From: Mesorhizobium_L sp035547755
GTDB lineage: Bacteria; Pseudomonadota; Alphaproteobacteria; Rhizobiales; Rhizobiaceae
Length of the DNA stretch: 64,000 nt
NCBI GenBank assembly: GCA_035547755.1
Contig: DASZUG010000071.1
Location: 1-64,000 of the forward strand
Direction of reading: 5' to 3'
Made by a program: the position numbers and the translations under genes. The notes under the pieces were generated by a model. The model ran no database searches and was not told the origin of the DNA. It saw only the letters and a program-made list of their open reading frames with translations. Numbering within the stretch: position 1 is the stretch's first letter; the number at the start of each line of letters is the position of its first letter. Shown here piece by piece: positions 16,613 to 26,000 of this stretch.

Positions 16613-17526
16613 TGTCACAGTTCCGCTTTTCGCGCCGGCCCGATATCGGCGACAAGATCCGCGTCTCCTTCGAATTCTTCCCGCCGAAAAACGCTGAGAT
16701 GGAAGCAAAGCTCTGGGAAACGGTCGAACGCCTCGAACCGCTCAACCCGGCCTTCGTGTCCGTCACCTATGGCGCCGGCGGTTCGACACGGGAACGCACC
16801 CAGCGCACAGTCGGGCGCATCCTGAGAGAAACATCGCTTCAACCGGCGGCCCATCTCACCTGCATCGATGCGACGCGGGAGGAGGTCGATCAGGTCGCGC
16901 GCGAGTTCCAGGCGATGGGGGTGAAAAATTTCGTCGCGCTGCGCGGCGATCCGGTCTCAGGCGTTGGAAGCATCTATAGGCCGCATCCGGGCGGCTACGC
17001 CAATGCGGCGGAGCTTGTCGAAGGGCTCGGCCGGATCGGCAGCTTCGATATTTCCGTCTCCGCCTACCCGGAGAAGCATCCCGAAAGCCCCGATTTCGCT
17101 ACCGATATCGACATGTTGAAGCGCAAGGTGGACAATGGCGCGACCCGGGCCATCACCCAGTTCTTCTTCGATAACGACCTCTATGAGCGTTATGTCGAAC
17201 GCGTCAGGCGGGCGGGCATCTACATCCCACTCGTGCCCGGCATATTGCCGATCCACAATTTCCGGCAGGTCGCCGGCTTCGCCGGGCGCTGCGGCGCATT
17301 GGTGCCGGCATGGCTCGCGGAGCGCTTCAGCGGGCTTGATGACGAGCCTGAGACGCAGGCGCTGATCGCGGCAGCGGTGGCAGCCGAGCAGGTCTTAGAT
17401 CTCGTCGAGCGCGGCGTCCATGATTTCCATTTCTACACTCTCAATCGCGCCGACCTCGTCTTCGCCATCTGCCACATGATCGGCATCCGCACATCCGCTT
17501 CGGTCGCCCAAACCGAGGCCGCCTGA
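16612..17526 (+). CDS. metF: 5,10-methylenetetrahydrofolate reductase MetF
   Basis: The 304-residue flavoenzyme reduces 5,10-methylene-THF to 5-methyl-THF, the methyl donor for methionine synthase. The N-terminal RVSFEFFPPK, the central NFVALRGDP and the TQFFFDNDLY segment are family signatures. The start ATG shares its A with the TGA of the upstream regulator, so expression is coupled to that gene and to the palindrome ahead of it. A hairpin follows 18 bases after the stop. No metH lies within the window. Confidence 0.96.
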   Translation: MSQFRFSRRPDIGDKIRVSFEFFPPKNAEMEAKLWETVERLEPLNPAFVSVTYGAGGSTRERTQRTVGRILRETSLQPAAHLTCIDATREEVDQVAREFQAMGVKNFVALRGDPVSGVGSIYRPHPGGYANAAELVEGLGRIGSFDISVSAYPEKHPESPDFATDIDMLKRKVDNGATRAITQFFFDNDLYERYVERVRRAGIYIPLVPGILPIHNFRQVAGFAGRCGALVPAWLAERFSGLDDEPETQALIAAAVAAEQVLDLVERGVHDFHFYTLNRADLVFAICHMIGIRTSASVAQTEAA

Positions 17527-17544
17527 AAATTGGGCAATGAAAAA

Positions 17545-17565
17545 GGCCGGGATTCGGACCCGGCC
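17545..17565 (+). terminator. Hairpin terminator after metF
   Basis: The stem GGCCGGG/CCCGGCC with a seven-base loop ATTCGGA begins 18 bases after the metF stop. A perfect U-run is absent (CGTGGTTCGTTTCT follows), so termination efficiency is uncertain. Confidence 0.6.
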
Positions 17566-17657
17566 TCGTGGTTCGTTTCTAGCGTGAATAGATGACCGCT
17601 GCTGCCGGATAATCAATCGCCGGCAATACAGACTTGCTCTTGGTCAACTCCTCCACT

Positions 17658-17744
17658 TCAGGGCAGTACGCCCAAGATAAGTGCACCGATGAATGCGAAC
17701 GCAGCACAGATGATCAGTGCATTGACAGGCCGTGTCAGTCCCAT
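17658..17744 (-). CDS. 28-residue hydrophobic membrane peptide
   Basis: A short frame on the minus strand reads MGLTRPVNALIICAAFAFIGALILGVLP. It has a polar-basic N-terminus and one membrane span covering most of its length. A perfect AGGAGG lies seven bases before the ATG at 17744, a much stronger ribosome site than most genes in the window. A second ATG five bases upstream is out of frame. It is isolated in a 585-base gene-poor area. Similar tiny membrane proteins accompany stress or transport systems in other bacteria, but no function can be assigned. Confidence 0.6.
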   Translation of the reverse strand: MGLTRPVNALIICAAFAFIGALILGVLP

Positions 17745-18329
17745 GGCATAGCCTCCTCTTTCACCGATAGGCGTAGAGTCTAGGTGCAAATCTGCAACGA
17801 ACAAGCAGATTTTTTGCTGCAGCGCCGCATCCGCGTAGAAAACCTTTCCGTGTCCGTCGGCGCGCTTCCTTGTTTTCCTTGAAGAAAACGGGAATGCACA
17901 TCTGTGCAAAAAAAATTGCATATGCGACGGGCGCAGGGGGTGCGTTCCGGCGGTTGATTGCCGCGTGCCCACGTGAGCGGCCGGCCTTTTATGCACAGAA
18001 CTTTTTGTTTCTTTTCAACGTCTTGTCGAAGATCGATGCCGATTGGCCACCATCCATAAGAGGTAATTTTGCTCTATCTGAATGGATAGACCGCTTGACT
18101 CCGTTGCTTTTGCTGCGTCGGGCGAGGCCCGATTTCAACGTCCGGCGGTGACATGCAGGAAAGGCTTTCGCCCTAGCTCGCCAGTAGCGGCCCCGCAGTG
18201 ATTCGGCGACGCGATCGAAGCGGCGATGGACATGGAACTCCGGACAGTTGCTGATCGTTATAGTGAGCGGTTAATGCGCGTCGGCTGGCGCAATCGTCTT
18301 TCGGCGCGAATGTCCGAAAGGAGGCAATC
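17745..18329. other. Gene-poor interval, 585 bases
   Basis: Only weak, unsupported reading frames are present. The interval should hold the promoter of the 28-residue peptide (minus strand) and of the SPW-repeat protein (plus strand). It is less GC-rich than its neighbours in parts, for example an A-run followed by TTGCATATGCGACG near 17908-17932. I see no tRNA, strong terminator or repeat in it. Confidence 0.5.
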
Positions 18330-18704
18330 ATGCCCAACCAATCTCCGACTTCCTATCTGTGGCCGAATTGGCTCACTCTTATCCTGGGCGTATGGCTTTT
18401 CATTTCGCCTTGGGCGCTCACGAATGCGCCTGGTGGCAATTGGGCGTGGGACGCCTGGATCATCGGCGCGGTTGTCGCCCTGCTTTCGATCGCCGCCCTG
18501 GTGCAATTGGCGCAATGGGAGGACTGGGTCAGTCTCATCCTCGGCGCGTGGCTTTTCATATCGCCATGGGTGCTCGGCTTCTCCGGTATGCATACCATGG
18601 CGTGGAACGCCTACATTGTCGGCGCCCTGATCTTCCTGATTGGCATATGGGGCGTGGTTGCGGCGCGCCAGGCCGAAAGCACGATGCATTTGCAGGTGCA
18701 TTGA
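18330..18704 (+). CDS. SPW-repeat membrane protein
   Basis: The 124-residue membrane protein has two copies of the SPW repeat: WLTLILGVWLFISPWAL (about residues 14-30) and WVSLILGAWLFISPWVL (about 66-82). Each is followed by a second hydrophobic stretch, giving four membrane spans. The Pfam SPW family is of unknown function and is common in rhizobia and actinobacteria. The start at 18330 has AAAGGAGGCAATC directly upstream, an excellent ribosome site. It is convergent with the lytic transglycosylase gene across a strong hairpin. Confidence 0.88.
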   Translation: MPNQSPTSYLWPNWLTLILGVWLFISPWALTNAPGGNWAWDAWIIGAVVALLSIAALVQLAQWEDWVSLILGAWLFISPWVLGFSGMHTMAWNAYIVGALIFLIGIWGVVAARQAESTMHLQVH

Positions 18705-18763
18705 GGAGCTTGACGGCCCTGCTCGGAAAGAGAAAAGGGCCGTTGCGGCGTCTGTTTCAAAGC

Positions 18764-18784
18764 GCGGCGGGATCTTCCCGCCGC
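18764..18784. terminator. Bidirectional hairpin between convergent genes
   Basis: The perfect 9-bp stem GCGGCGGGA/TCCCGCCGC with a three-base loop lies between the stop codons of the SPW protein (18704) and the MltB-type gene (18795). There is no U-run on either side. It probably limits read-through in both directions. Confidence 0.5.
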
Positions 18785-18794
18785 CATGTTGTGA

Positions 18795-19979
18795 TCAGAG
18801 CGCCGCAAGCAAGGCCTGGGTCGGCCAGCCGTCGACCGGCATTCCCAGCCTTTGCTGTTCCGCGCGAACGGCTTCGCGCGTTCCTGAGCCGAGCACGCCG
18901 TCTATTTTGCCGACGTCATGACCTTTCGCCTGAAGCTTCTGCTGCAAATCCTTCATCTCGGCCAGCGACAGACCCTGTTCCGGATCGTGTTTTTCATAAG
19001 CGGGGGCCCCGGCGAAGCGCGTCGCGAGATAGGCCGCGGTCATCGTATAGACGAAGGACTGATTCCATTTGAGATAGACGCCGTAATTGTCGAACATCAG
19101 GAAAGCCGGGCCCATGCGGCCCATCGGCAGCACGAGACTTGCCTGCTCCTCCGACTTTTCGAGCGGAGCGCCGCCACGCTTCGTGACGCCGAAAGCCGCC
19201 CATTGCGATAGCGGCAGCTTTGTTTCCATCCCGGTCTTGTCCCAGGGCATTTGCGCTGGAACCTCGACCTCTTCCATCCACGGCTTCCCCGCCTGCCAGC
19301 CGAGCGATTTCAGGAAATTCGCGGTCGTCATGATGACGTCCGGGGCGCTGTTTCTCAGATCCACATGACCATCGCCGTCTCCGTCGGTGCCGTGGGCGAG
19401 GTAATCCTTGGGCAGCATCTGCGTCTGACCAATCTCGCCCGCCCATGCGCCTTCGACATTGACAGGCACGGTACCGTTATCGATCAGCTTCAGGAGCGCG
19501 ATCAACTGCGGGCGGAACGTCTCCGGCCGCCGGCAATCATGAGACAGGGTGGCAAGCGCGTCGAGCGTGTCGAAATTGCCCTGTACGGCGCCGAAATCGG
19601 TTTCCAGCGCCCAGAAGCCGGTGATCACCGGCGCGGGCACGCCGTAGGTCTGCTCCGCCCTGGCGAAAACATCGGCGTAGCTCTTCATGCGCTCCTTGCC
19701 GATCTTGAGGCGGTAGGCATTCACCATGCGGCTTGAAAATTCGATGAAGTTCTGGGCGAAAACGCCCTGCGCATGGTCGCGGGCGATCACCTTCGGATCG
19801 ATGCGAGCCTGCGAAAGCGCCGCCAATCCACGTTCGCCAACGCCGTCGGCGCGGGCTTCGGCGCGGACGCCATCGAGCCAGGCCGTGAAATCCCCGCCAC
19901 ATTGCGGTTGCTGGCCGAATGCCGGCGCTGCTGCGAGGCAGGACAGCAAAACCGCTGAAACCGAGATCAACCCCTTCAT
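18795..19979 (-). CDS. MltB-type lytic murein transglycosylase with peptidoglycan-binding domain
   Basis: The 394-residue secreted protein starts with a signal peptide (MKGLISVSAVLLSCLAAAPAFG, cleavage after about residue 22). The SLT_2/MltB-type catalytic domain spans about residues 28-325, with the catalytic glutamate E126 in GFWALETDFG and GEIGQTQMLPKDYL downstream. The C-terminal PG_binding_1 domain (about 335-394) contains LQQKLQAKGHDVGKIDGVLG. Such enzymes cleave the MurNAc-GlcNAc bond with 1,6-anhydro formation in the periplasm. The ATG has GGAGCGAC upstream. A second wall lytic enzyme follows upstream on the same strand. Confidence 0.93.
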   Translation of the reverse strand: MKGLISVSAVLLSCLAAAPAFGQQPQCGGDFTAWLDGVRAEARADGVGERGLAALSQARIDPKVIARDHAQGVFAQNFIEFSSRMVNAYRLKIGKERMKSYADVFARAEQTYGVPAPVITGFWALETDFGAVQGNFDTLDALATLSHDCRRPETFRPQLIALLKLIDNGTVPVNVEGAWAGEIGQTQMLPKDYLAHGTDGDGDGHVDLRNSAPDVIMTTANFLKSLGWQAGKPWMEEVEVPAQMPWDKTGMETKLPLSQWAAFGVTKRGGAPLEKSEEQASLVLPMGRMGPAFLMFDNYGVYLKWNQSFVYTMTAAYLATRFAGAPAYEKHDPEQGLSLAEMKDLQQKLQAKGHDVGKIDGVLGSGTREAVRAEQQRLGMPVDGWPTQALLAAL

Positions 19980-20015
19980 TGTCGCTCCGTCTTTTTCAAG
20001 CGGCCCTGGCTTCTC

Positions 20016-20801
20016 TCAAATTGCATTGACTTTCAGCCATTTGACCCACTCGGCTCTGTTGCCGTTGAACGTATTGATATCCGCGTCACCCTTGATGCCC
20101 GGCAAAATGCCTGTACCCGTATATTGCCAGAAGAGCCACGGATGCCCACGAAATTTGGCGTCCGGATGGCCGGCGACGGAGCGCAACCAGAAAGAATAGC
20201 CTTTCAACTGAGAGAGGTCGTTGTCGTTGAAGAAGTCGATGGTCGTATAGATGATCGGCTCCTTGCCATAGTGCTGGGCAAGCGCTTCAAGGAAGATTTT
20301 CATCTCTTGCCGCACCACCTGCGCGGGCGGGCGGTAGGTGCATGTCGGGGAGGCGGGATTCCACTCGACATCCGCTACCGGGGGTAGTGCGCCGCTTTCC
20401 TCCGGGACATTGCGGATAAACCACGCCGCCTGATCGATTGCCGGGGTGCAGAAATAGAAGAAGTGATAGGCACCGCGCGGAATGCCGTTCGCGCGCGCAG
20501 CTTCCCAGTTCTGGGCGAAGGAGGTATCCACCCGGTCGCCGCCCTCCGTCGCCTTGATGAAAGCGAAGGCGATACCATCTGCCTTCAGGCGCCGCCAATT
20601 CACATTGCCCTGGTATTTCGCTACGTCCGTGCCGTGCACGGGGTAGCGCCATGGCGCGCGGGAGCCCCATTCCTGCGGTTTGCGGTCGCGAAAACGCGGA
20701 CCCGGCGCGGTAAGGTCGCCAAAGTCGTAGGACACGGACGTACAAGCTGCCGGAAGGGCCGCCAAAAGACACGGGACGAGAAAGAAAACGAGCCGGCGCA
20801 T
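20016..20801 (-). CDS. GH25-family lysozyme-like muramidase, probable lipoprotein
   Basis: The 261-residue protein has an N-terminal hydrophobic signal ending at C20 (LAALPAAC), a slightly atypical lipobox. The GH25 domain begins HGTDVAKYQGNVNWRRL (D59 is one likely catalytic acid), continues with FIKATEGG, and has the second acidic pair D144/E146 in PVADVEWN. GH25 enzymes hydrolyse the beta-1,4 MurNAc-GlcNAc bond. It precedes the MltB-type gene on the same strand by 36 bases, so the two wall hydrolases may form one unit. Confidence 0.9.
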   Translation of the reverse strand: MRRLVFFLVPCLLAALPAACTSVSYDFGDLTAPGPRFRDRKPQEWGSRAPWRYPVHGTDVAKYQGNVNWRRLKADGIAFAFIKATEGGDRVDTSFAQNWEAARANGIPRGAYHFFYFCTPAIDQAAWFIRNVPEESGALPPVADVEWNPASPTCTYRPPAQVVRQEMKIFLEALAQHYGKEPIIYTTIDFFNDNDLSQLKGYSFWLRSVAGHPDAKFRGHPWLFWQYTGTGILPGIKGDADINTFNGNRAEWVKWLKVNAI

Positions 20802-20991
20802 TCAGGATATTCAATCAGCCGTTGCGAATCGGAGCATTCATTCCGGACGGATGGATAGGCGATCCTCTTGCGTGCGTCATCTTGTCAAAACGATGAAAAT
20901 CGCGGATTTCCGTTGCCGGAAGTCCCGAAATCCTGAAAATAGCCCAAAATGGGCGGCGGCGGCCGGCGAGCCCCGCGACGACGAGGCGAGA

Positions 20992-22368
20992 ATGCGCTTT
21001 CTGATCGCGTTGCTGAAAGGACTTGCCGCTCTCGTCATACTCGCAATCATTGCAGGATTGGCTTGGCTTTATTTCGCCCCGCCCGCACTGATACGCATCG
21101 GCGCAGGCTACGCCGCCAAGATCGTCTGTTCGAACGCGTTCGTCGCCAATCGCGACCCGCACGATGTCTTCGCCGATGACGTCCAGGCGCCCGGCAACCC
21201 GCTGCTCGGCTATTTCGATCTCGATGTTTCCGAGGCGAAGCGGAGCGTTACGGCCGCTTTCCTGGGCTATTTCGGTTCCGTCACAGCGATCGCGCGTCCG
21301 GGCCTCGGCTGCGCGGTGGTGCCGGACGGAAATCTTGCCGCAGCTCGCGCCTATAGCGCTCCGGCTGCGCCTGACGCAGAGCAGAGCGAAGCGCTATGGC
21401 CCCAAGGCGACAATGTGCAGCTTTCGCAGGATCCGGTGCTCAATCATATCCTTGACGATCCGGGGCTGACAGGTCCGGGCATGCGCGCCCTGGTCGTGGT
21501 CAAGAACGGCCGCATCGTCGGCGAACGCTATGGCGGCGATTTCGCCGACGATACGCCGCTCATCGGCTGGTCGATGACCAAGACGGTCGATGCCGCGCTC
21601 GTCGGTACGGTCGTCCAGGCGGGCAAGCTAAAGCTCGATCAAAAGAACCTTCTACCGGAATGGCAAAACGACAAACGGAAGAATATCAGCGTCGCCGACC
21701 TGATGGCGATGTCGAGCGGGCTCGCCTTCAACGAGGATTATGGCGACGTATCGGACGTGACGCGGATGCTTTTCCTCGAGCCCGACATGGCGAAATTCGC
21801 CGCATCGATGCCGCTTGTCGCGCCGGTCGGGACGGTTTTTCACTATTCGAGCGGGACGGGCATGATCCTCGCCCGCGTCTGGCAGAATGCGGTCGGCGAC
21901 GAAAAAGCCTCGCTGGCCTGGCCTCAACAGGCGCTTTTCGGCCCGCTCGGCATGACGAGCGCCGTGCTGGAGGCGGATGAAGACGGCACCTTCGCCGCAG
22001 CGTCCTATCTCTATGCGACGGCGCGGGACTGGGCGCGTTTCGGCTTGTTCCTGCTTCAAGGCGGCCGCTGGGAAGGCAAGCAGATCCTGCCGCCGGGCTT
22101 CGTCGCCATGATGCATCAGCCGGCGCCCGCCTCGCACGGCCGTTACGGGAAAGGCCTGGTCTGGCTGGTAGCCCCCGGCCAGCGTGTCGGCGACGGCGCA
22201 AAAGCGGGGCTGCCCGGCGACACGTTCTGGATGGATGGTCATGACGGGCAGAGCATCGCCATCATTCCGTCGAAGGGGCTGGTCGTGGTGCGGCTCGGTC
22301 TGACGCCCGGCAGGCTTCACTACCATCCGCAGGCGCTGGCCGCGGCGCTGGTGAAGGCGCTGCCGTAG
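20992..22368 (+). CDS. Membrane-anchored serine hydrolase of the class C beta-lactamase/PBP4-prime fold
   Basis: The 458-residue protein has an N-terminal membrane anchor (residues 5-30), an N-terminal region of unknown role to about residue 150, and a beta-lactamase-superfamily domain. The SxxK catalytic motif is S194-M-T-K197 in GWSMTKTVDAAL; the second motif is HYSSGTG, and the third, KTG-like, motif is replaced by WMDGHDGQ. Family members act as esterases, DD-peptidases or amide hydrolases; the substrate is unknown. The ATG at 20992 is preferred because the membrane anchor starts there and GAGGCGAGA precedes it. Confidence 0.88.
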   Translation: MRFLIALLKGLAALVILAIIAGLAWLYFAPPALIRIGAGYAAKIVCSNAFVANRDPHDVFADDVQAPGNPLLGYFDLDVSEAKRSVTAAFLGYFGSVTAIARPGLGCAVVPDGNLAAARAYSAPAAPDAEQSEALWPQGDNVQLSQDPVLNHILDDPGLTGPGMRALVVVKNGRIVGERYGGDFADDTPLIGWSMTKTVDAALVGTVVQAGKLKLDQKNLLPEWQNDKRKNISVADLMAMSSGLAFNEDYGDVSDVTRMLFLEPDMAKFAASMPLVAPVGTVFHYSSGTGMILARVWQNAVGDEKASLAWPQQALFGPLGMTSAVLEADEDGTFAAASYLYATARDWARFGLFLLQGGRWEGKQILPPGFVAMMHQPAPASHGRYGKGLVWLVAPGQRVGDGAKAGLPGDTFWMDGHDGQSIAIIPSKGLVVVRLGLTPGRLHYHPQALAAALVKALP

Positions 22369-22371
22369 GGA

Positions 22372-22417
22372 GTGCGTGGTTCGAGGCTCGCTTCGCTCGC
22401 ACCTCACCATGAGGAAG
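22372..22417. repeat. Palindromic repeat family A, single diverged unit
   Basis: A single unit reading GTGCGTGGTTCGAGG and later CACCTCACCATGAGG differs from the canonical core at several bases. Its internal hairpin GCTCGCTTCGCTCGC is intact. It lies between the convergent serine hydrolase and cupin genes. Confidence 0.75.
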
Positions 22418-22427
22418 GTTGGTGCTA

Positions 22428-22967
22428 TCAACCGCCAAGCAGCGCTTTGAGCAAAGGGCCGTTATCGCCCCAGACGGGATCGGTCGAGGGGGTCTCGACG
22501 GCGGCGATTTCCTTCAGCATCGCTTCGTCATAGCCATCCTCGGCCTTGACGACGGTGTAATTCTCCTGGCCTGGAGGGTAGGCGCCGCAGATGCGGAATC
22601 CTTCGCGCGCCTCGACCTGCCGGTGGCCGGAGCCGGGCGGCAGAATCATCACGTCGCCGGCCTTGACTTCCACCTTCTCGCCTTGCGGGCCGCCGAGCAT
22701 CAAAACCGCCGACCCCTCCGCGACGGCCAGCACTTCGAAGGCGTCGGGATGGAAATGGTGGAAATCAAACACCTGCCATGTCCAGGCGCCGCCCCATCCA
22801 TTGGCGCGCAGCAGCGCTTTCACCGCCGCGTCATCTTGCGACCCGCCGAGCGCATCACTGGCGATCACGGCGGGATAGCGGTCGTTGTTGGGCACTTGAT
22901 CGCCACGTGGAAATGTGAGGCGCGCAACCCTCATGGATAGCGGATCTTTGGCGCGCAATTCTGCCAT
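22428..22967 (-). CDS. Cupin-domain protein (YjlB-like)
   Basis: The 179-residue protein has a single cupin barrel. The first cupin motif appears as HFHPDAFEVLAVAEGSAVL and the second as GDVMILPPGSGHRQV, with three possible metal-ligand histidines. The short C-terminal stretch YPPGQENYTVV is shared with YjlB-type proteins of unknown function. The ATG at 22967 follows AAGGATGAG. It is just downstream of the oxoprolinase gene on the same strand (67 bases), so both may be co-transcribed. Confidence 0.85.
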   Translation of the reverse strand: MAELRAKDPLSMRVARLTFPRGDQVPNNDRYPAVIASDALGGSQDDAAVKALLRANGWGGAWTWQVFDFHHFHPDAFEVLAVAEGSAVLMLGGPQGEKVEVKAGDVMILPPGSGHRQVEAREGFRICGAYPPGQENYTVVKAEDGYDEAMLKEIAAVETPSTDPVWGDNGPLLKALLGG

Positions 22968-23034
22968 TGGGAACTCATCCTTGTTCGGCAGCAGGAAGAA
23001 CTGGGTCCTTGACGGTAGGTTCCCCGTTTCCGAC

Positions 23035-26000
23035 TTATGCCTTTCCGAATCCGCCCGCCGTCGGGGTCGTCACGATGACGGCCTCTCCGGCTTCGAGCAC
23101 GGTCTGATCGCAGCCTTTCAGCACATCGATCGTGCCGTCGAGCCGGCGCACTTCGGTCCTGCCCATCTCGCCGTCGCCGCCGCCCGCGATACCGCGCGGC
23201 GGAACCCCGCGGTGCGAAGACAGGATGGCGCATTCCATCTTTTCGAGGAAGCGGATGGTGCGGCGCGTGCCGTCGCCGGCATGCCACTTGCCCTTGCCGC
23301 CGGAGCCGGCGCGGATATGGAAATCCTCCAGAATGACCGGAAAGCGCAGCTCCAGGATTTCCGGGTCGGTCAGCCGCGAATTGGTCATGTGCGTATGGAC
23401 GGCCGAGGTGCCGTTGAAGCCGCGGCCGTCATTCATGTGTCCGGCCGGCGAACCGGAGCAGATCGTCTCGTAATATTGATAGCGATCGTCGCCATAGGTC
23501 AGGTTGTTCATCGTGCCCTGCGAGTTGGCGAGGGCACCCATGGCGCCGAAGAGCGCGTTGGTGACATGCTGCGATGTCTCGACATTGCCGGCCACGACGG
23601 CGGCCGGATAGACAGGTCGCAGCATGCAGCCTTCGGGGATGACGATGTTGATCGGCCTCAGGCAGCCCGCATTCATCGGGATCGAGCCTTCTACCATGAC
23701 GCGGAAGGCGTAAAGCACGGCGGCGCGCGCTACGGGTTCGGGCGCGTTGAAATTGTTCTTCATCACCGGCGAGGTGCCGGTGAAATCGACCGTCGCCTCG
23801 CGTTTTTGCCGGTCGACGGCGATCTTGACCTTGATCACCTGCCCGGTATCGGTCGGGTACTCGTATTCGCTGTTGTCGGGAAGGCGTTCGATGACGCGGC
23901 GGACACTCTCGGCCGCATTGTCCTGCACATGGCCCATATAGGCCTCGACCATTCCGAGGCCGAAATGGCGCACCATCTTCCTCAGTTCCACGACGCCTTT
24001 CTCGTTGGCCGCGATCTGTGCTTTCAGATCGGCCACGTTCTGCGCCGGGTTGCGAGCGGGGTAGGGGTGGTCGGTCAGAAGATGGATCAGTTCCTTCTCG
24101 CGGAAGCGGCCCTGATCGACCAAACGGAAATTGTCGAAGAGCACGCCTTCCTCGTCCACCGTGGTCGCCAGCGGCGTCATTGAACCCGGCGCCGTGCCGC
24201 CGACATCGGCATGATGGCCGCGCGAGGCGACCCAGAAGAGGATTTTTCCCTCCCCCTTGAGGTGAGGGTGGCCAGTCGCAGGCTGGCCGGGTGGGGTCGC
24301 CGTGGAAGTGCTGGGCGCTTCTTTTAAGCCGCGCGTGGCCGAGGCGACCCCACCCGGCCGCTCCGCGGCCACCCTCCCCTCAAGGGGGAGGGAAAAAACA
24401 GGCGTGACCACCGTTATGTCCGGCAGATGCGTGCCGCCATTGTAAGGCGCGTTGAGGGCGAAGACGTCGCCCGGCCGGATCTTGCCCTTGTTCAGCCGGA
24501 TGATCGTTTCAACGGAGCGATCCATCGAACCCAGATGCACCGGCATGTGCGGTGCGTTGGCGACGAGCGCGCCGTCATGGTCGAAGACGGCGCAGGAAAA
24601 ATCGAGCCGCTCCTTGATATTGACCGAATAGGCCGTGTTCTGCAGCGTCACGCCCATTTGCTCGGCGATCGACATGAAGAGATTGTTGAAAACCTCGAGC
24701 ATAACCGGATCGGCTTCGGTACCCAGCGCGGCATGGCGTTTCTTCTTTTCCGTCCGATGGAGGAGGACGTGGTTGAGCGCGGTGATCTCCGCCGTCCAGC
24801 CGGGCTCCACCACGATCGTCTGGTGTCCCTCGATGATAAGGGCCGGGCCGGGCAGCCTGTTTCCCGGGTGAAGGTCGGCGCGACGGAAGATGCCGGCGTC
24901 GCGCCATTCGCCCTCGCAGAAGACCGGCCGGGTTTCAATGGGGCGGGCTTCCCTATCGGAAAGCGCCAGTTTTTCTTCCTCGCCGTTTCCAGCCCGACCG
25001 TCCACGCCCTCGACGCCGACGGCTTCGATCACCATCGGCTTGTCGTCATAGATGAAACCGAACTGGGCTTTGTGCGCCGCTTCGAAAGCGGCTCTCGCCT
25101 CCGCTATCGAGCCGTTGAAATCGACGGGAAGAGTGGTGTCGGTGCCGTCATAGCGGATATGAAGCGTGTTTCGGCGCAGCACGTCCGCATCCGTGACCCC
25201 CTGACTGGCGAGTTCCTCGGCCACCTGCCCTGCAAGGTCCGCCGCCATTTCCTCGATTGCCGGCGAGGAGGCTTCTTCGAGTTGCATCAGCAGTGCCTGC
25301 TGGCGCGAGGCGGAAAGTCTGGCTAGGCCCATGCCGTAAGCCGAAAGCAGGCCCGAGAAGGGATGGATGAGCACTGTCTCCATGCCGAGCGCATCGGCCA
25401 CGAGGCAGGCGTGCTGGCCGCCGGCGCCGCCGAAACAGTTCAGGAGGTAGCGCGTCACGTCATAGCCGCGCTGGACGGAAATCTTCTTGATGGCGTTCGC
25501 CATGTTTTCAACCGCGATGGTGATGAAGCCTTCGGCGATCGCTTCCGGCGAACGGCCGTCACCGACTTCGTTCGCGAGCGCCTGGAATTTTTCCCGCACG
25601 GCTTCCCGGTCGAGCGGCTTGTCCTGATTCGGGCCGAAAATCGCGGGAAAAAAATCCGCTTGCAGCTTGCCCAGCATCAAATTGGCGTCGGTGACGGCGA
25701 GCGGGCCGCCACGCCGGTAGCAGGCGGGGCCGGGATTGGCGCCGGCGGAATCCGGGCCGGCCTGGAAGCGGCCGGCCTCATAATGCAGGATCGAGCCGCC
25801 GCCCGCCGCGACGGTATGGATGCGCATCATCGGCGCGCGGATTCGCACGCCCGCGACTTCAGTGTCGAAGGCGCGCTCATAATCGCCGTCATAATGGGCG
25901 ACATCGGTCGAGGTGCCGCCCATGTCGAAGCCGATGACCTGCTCGAAGCCGGCGAGCTTCGCCGTCTCCACCATGCCGACGACCCCGCCGGCCGGACCGG

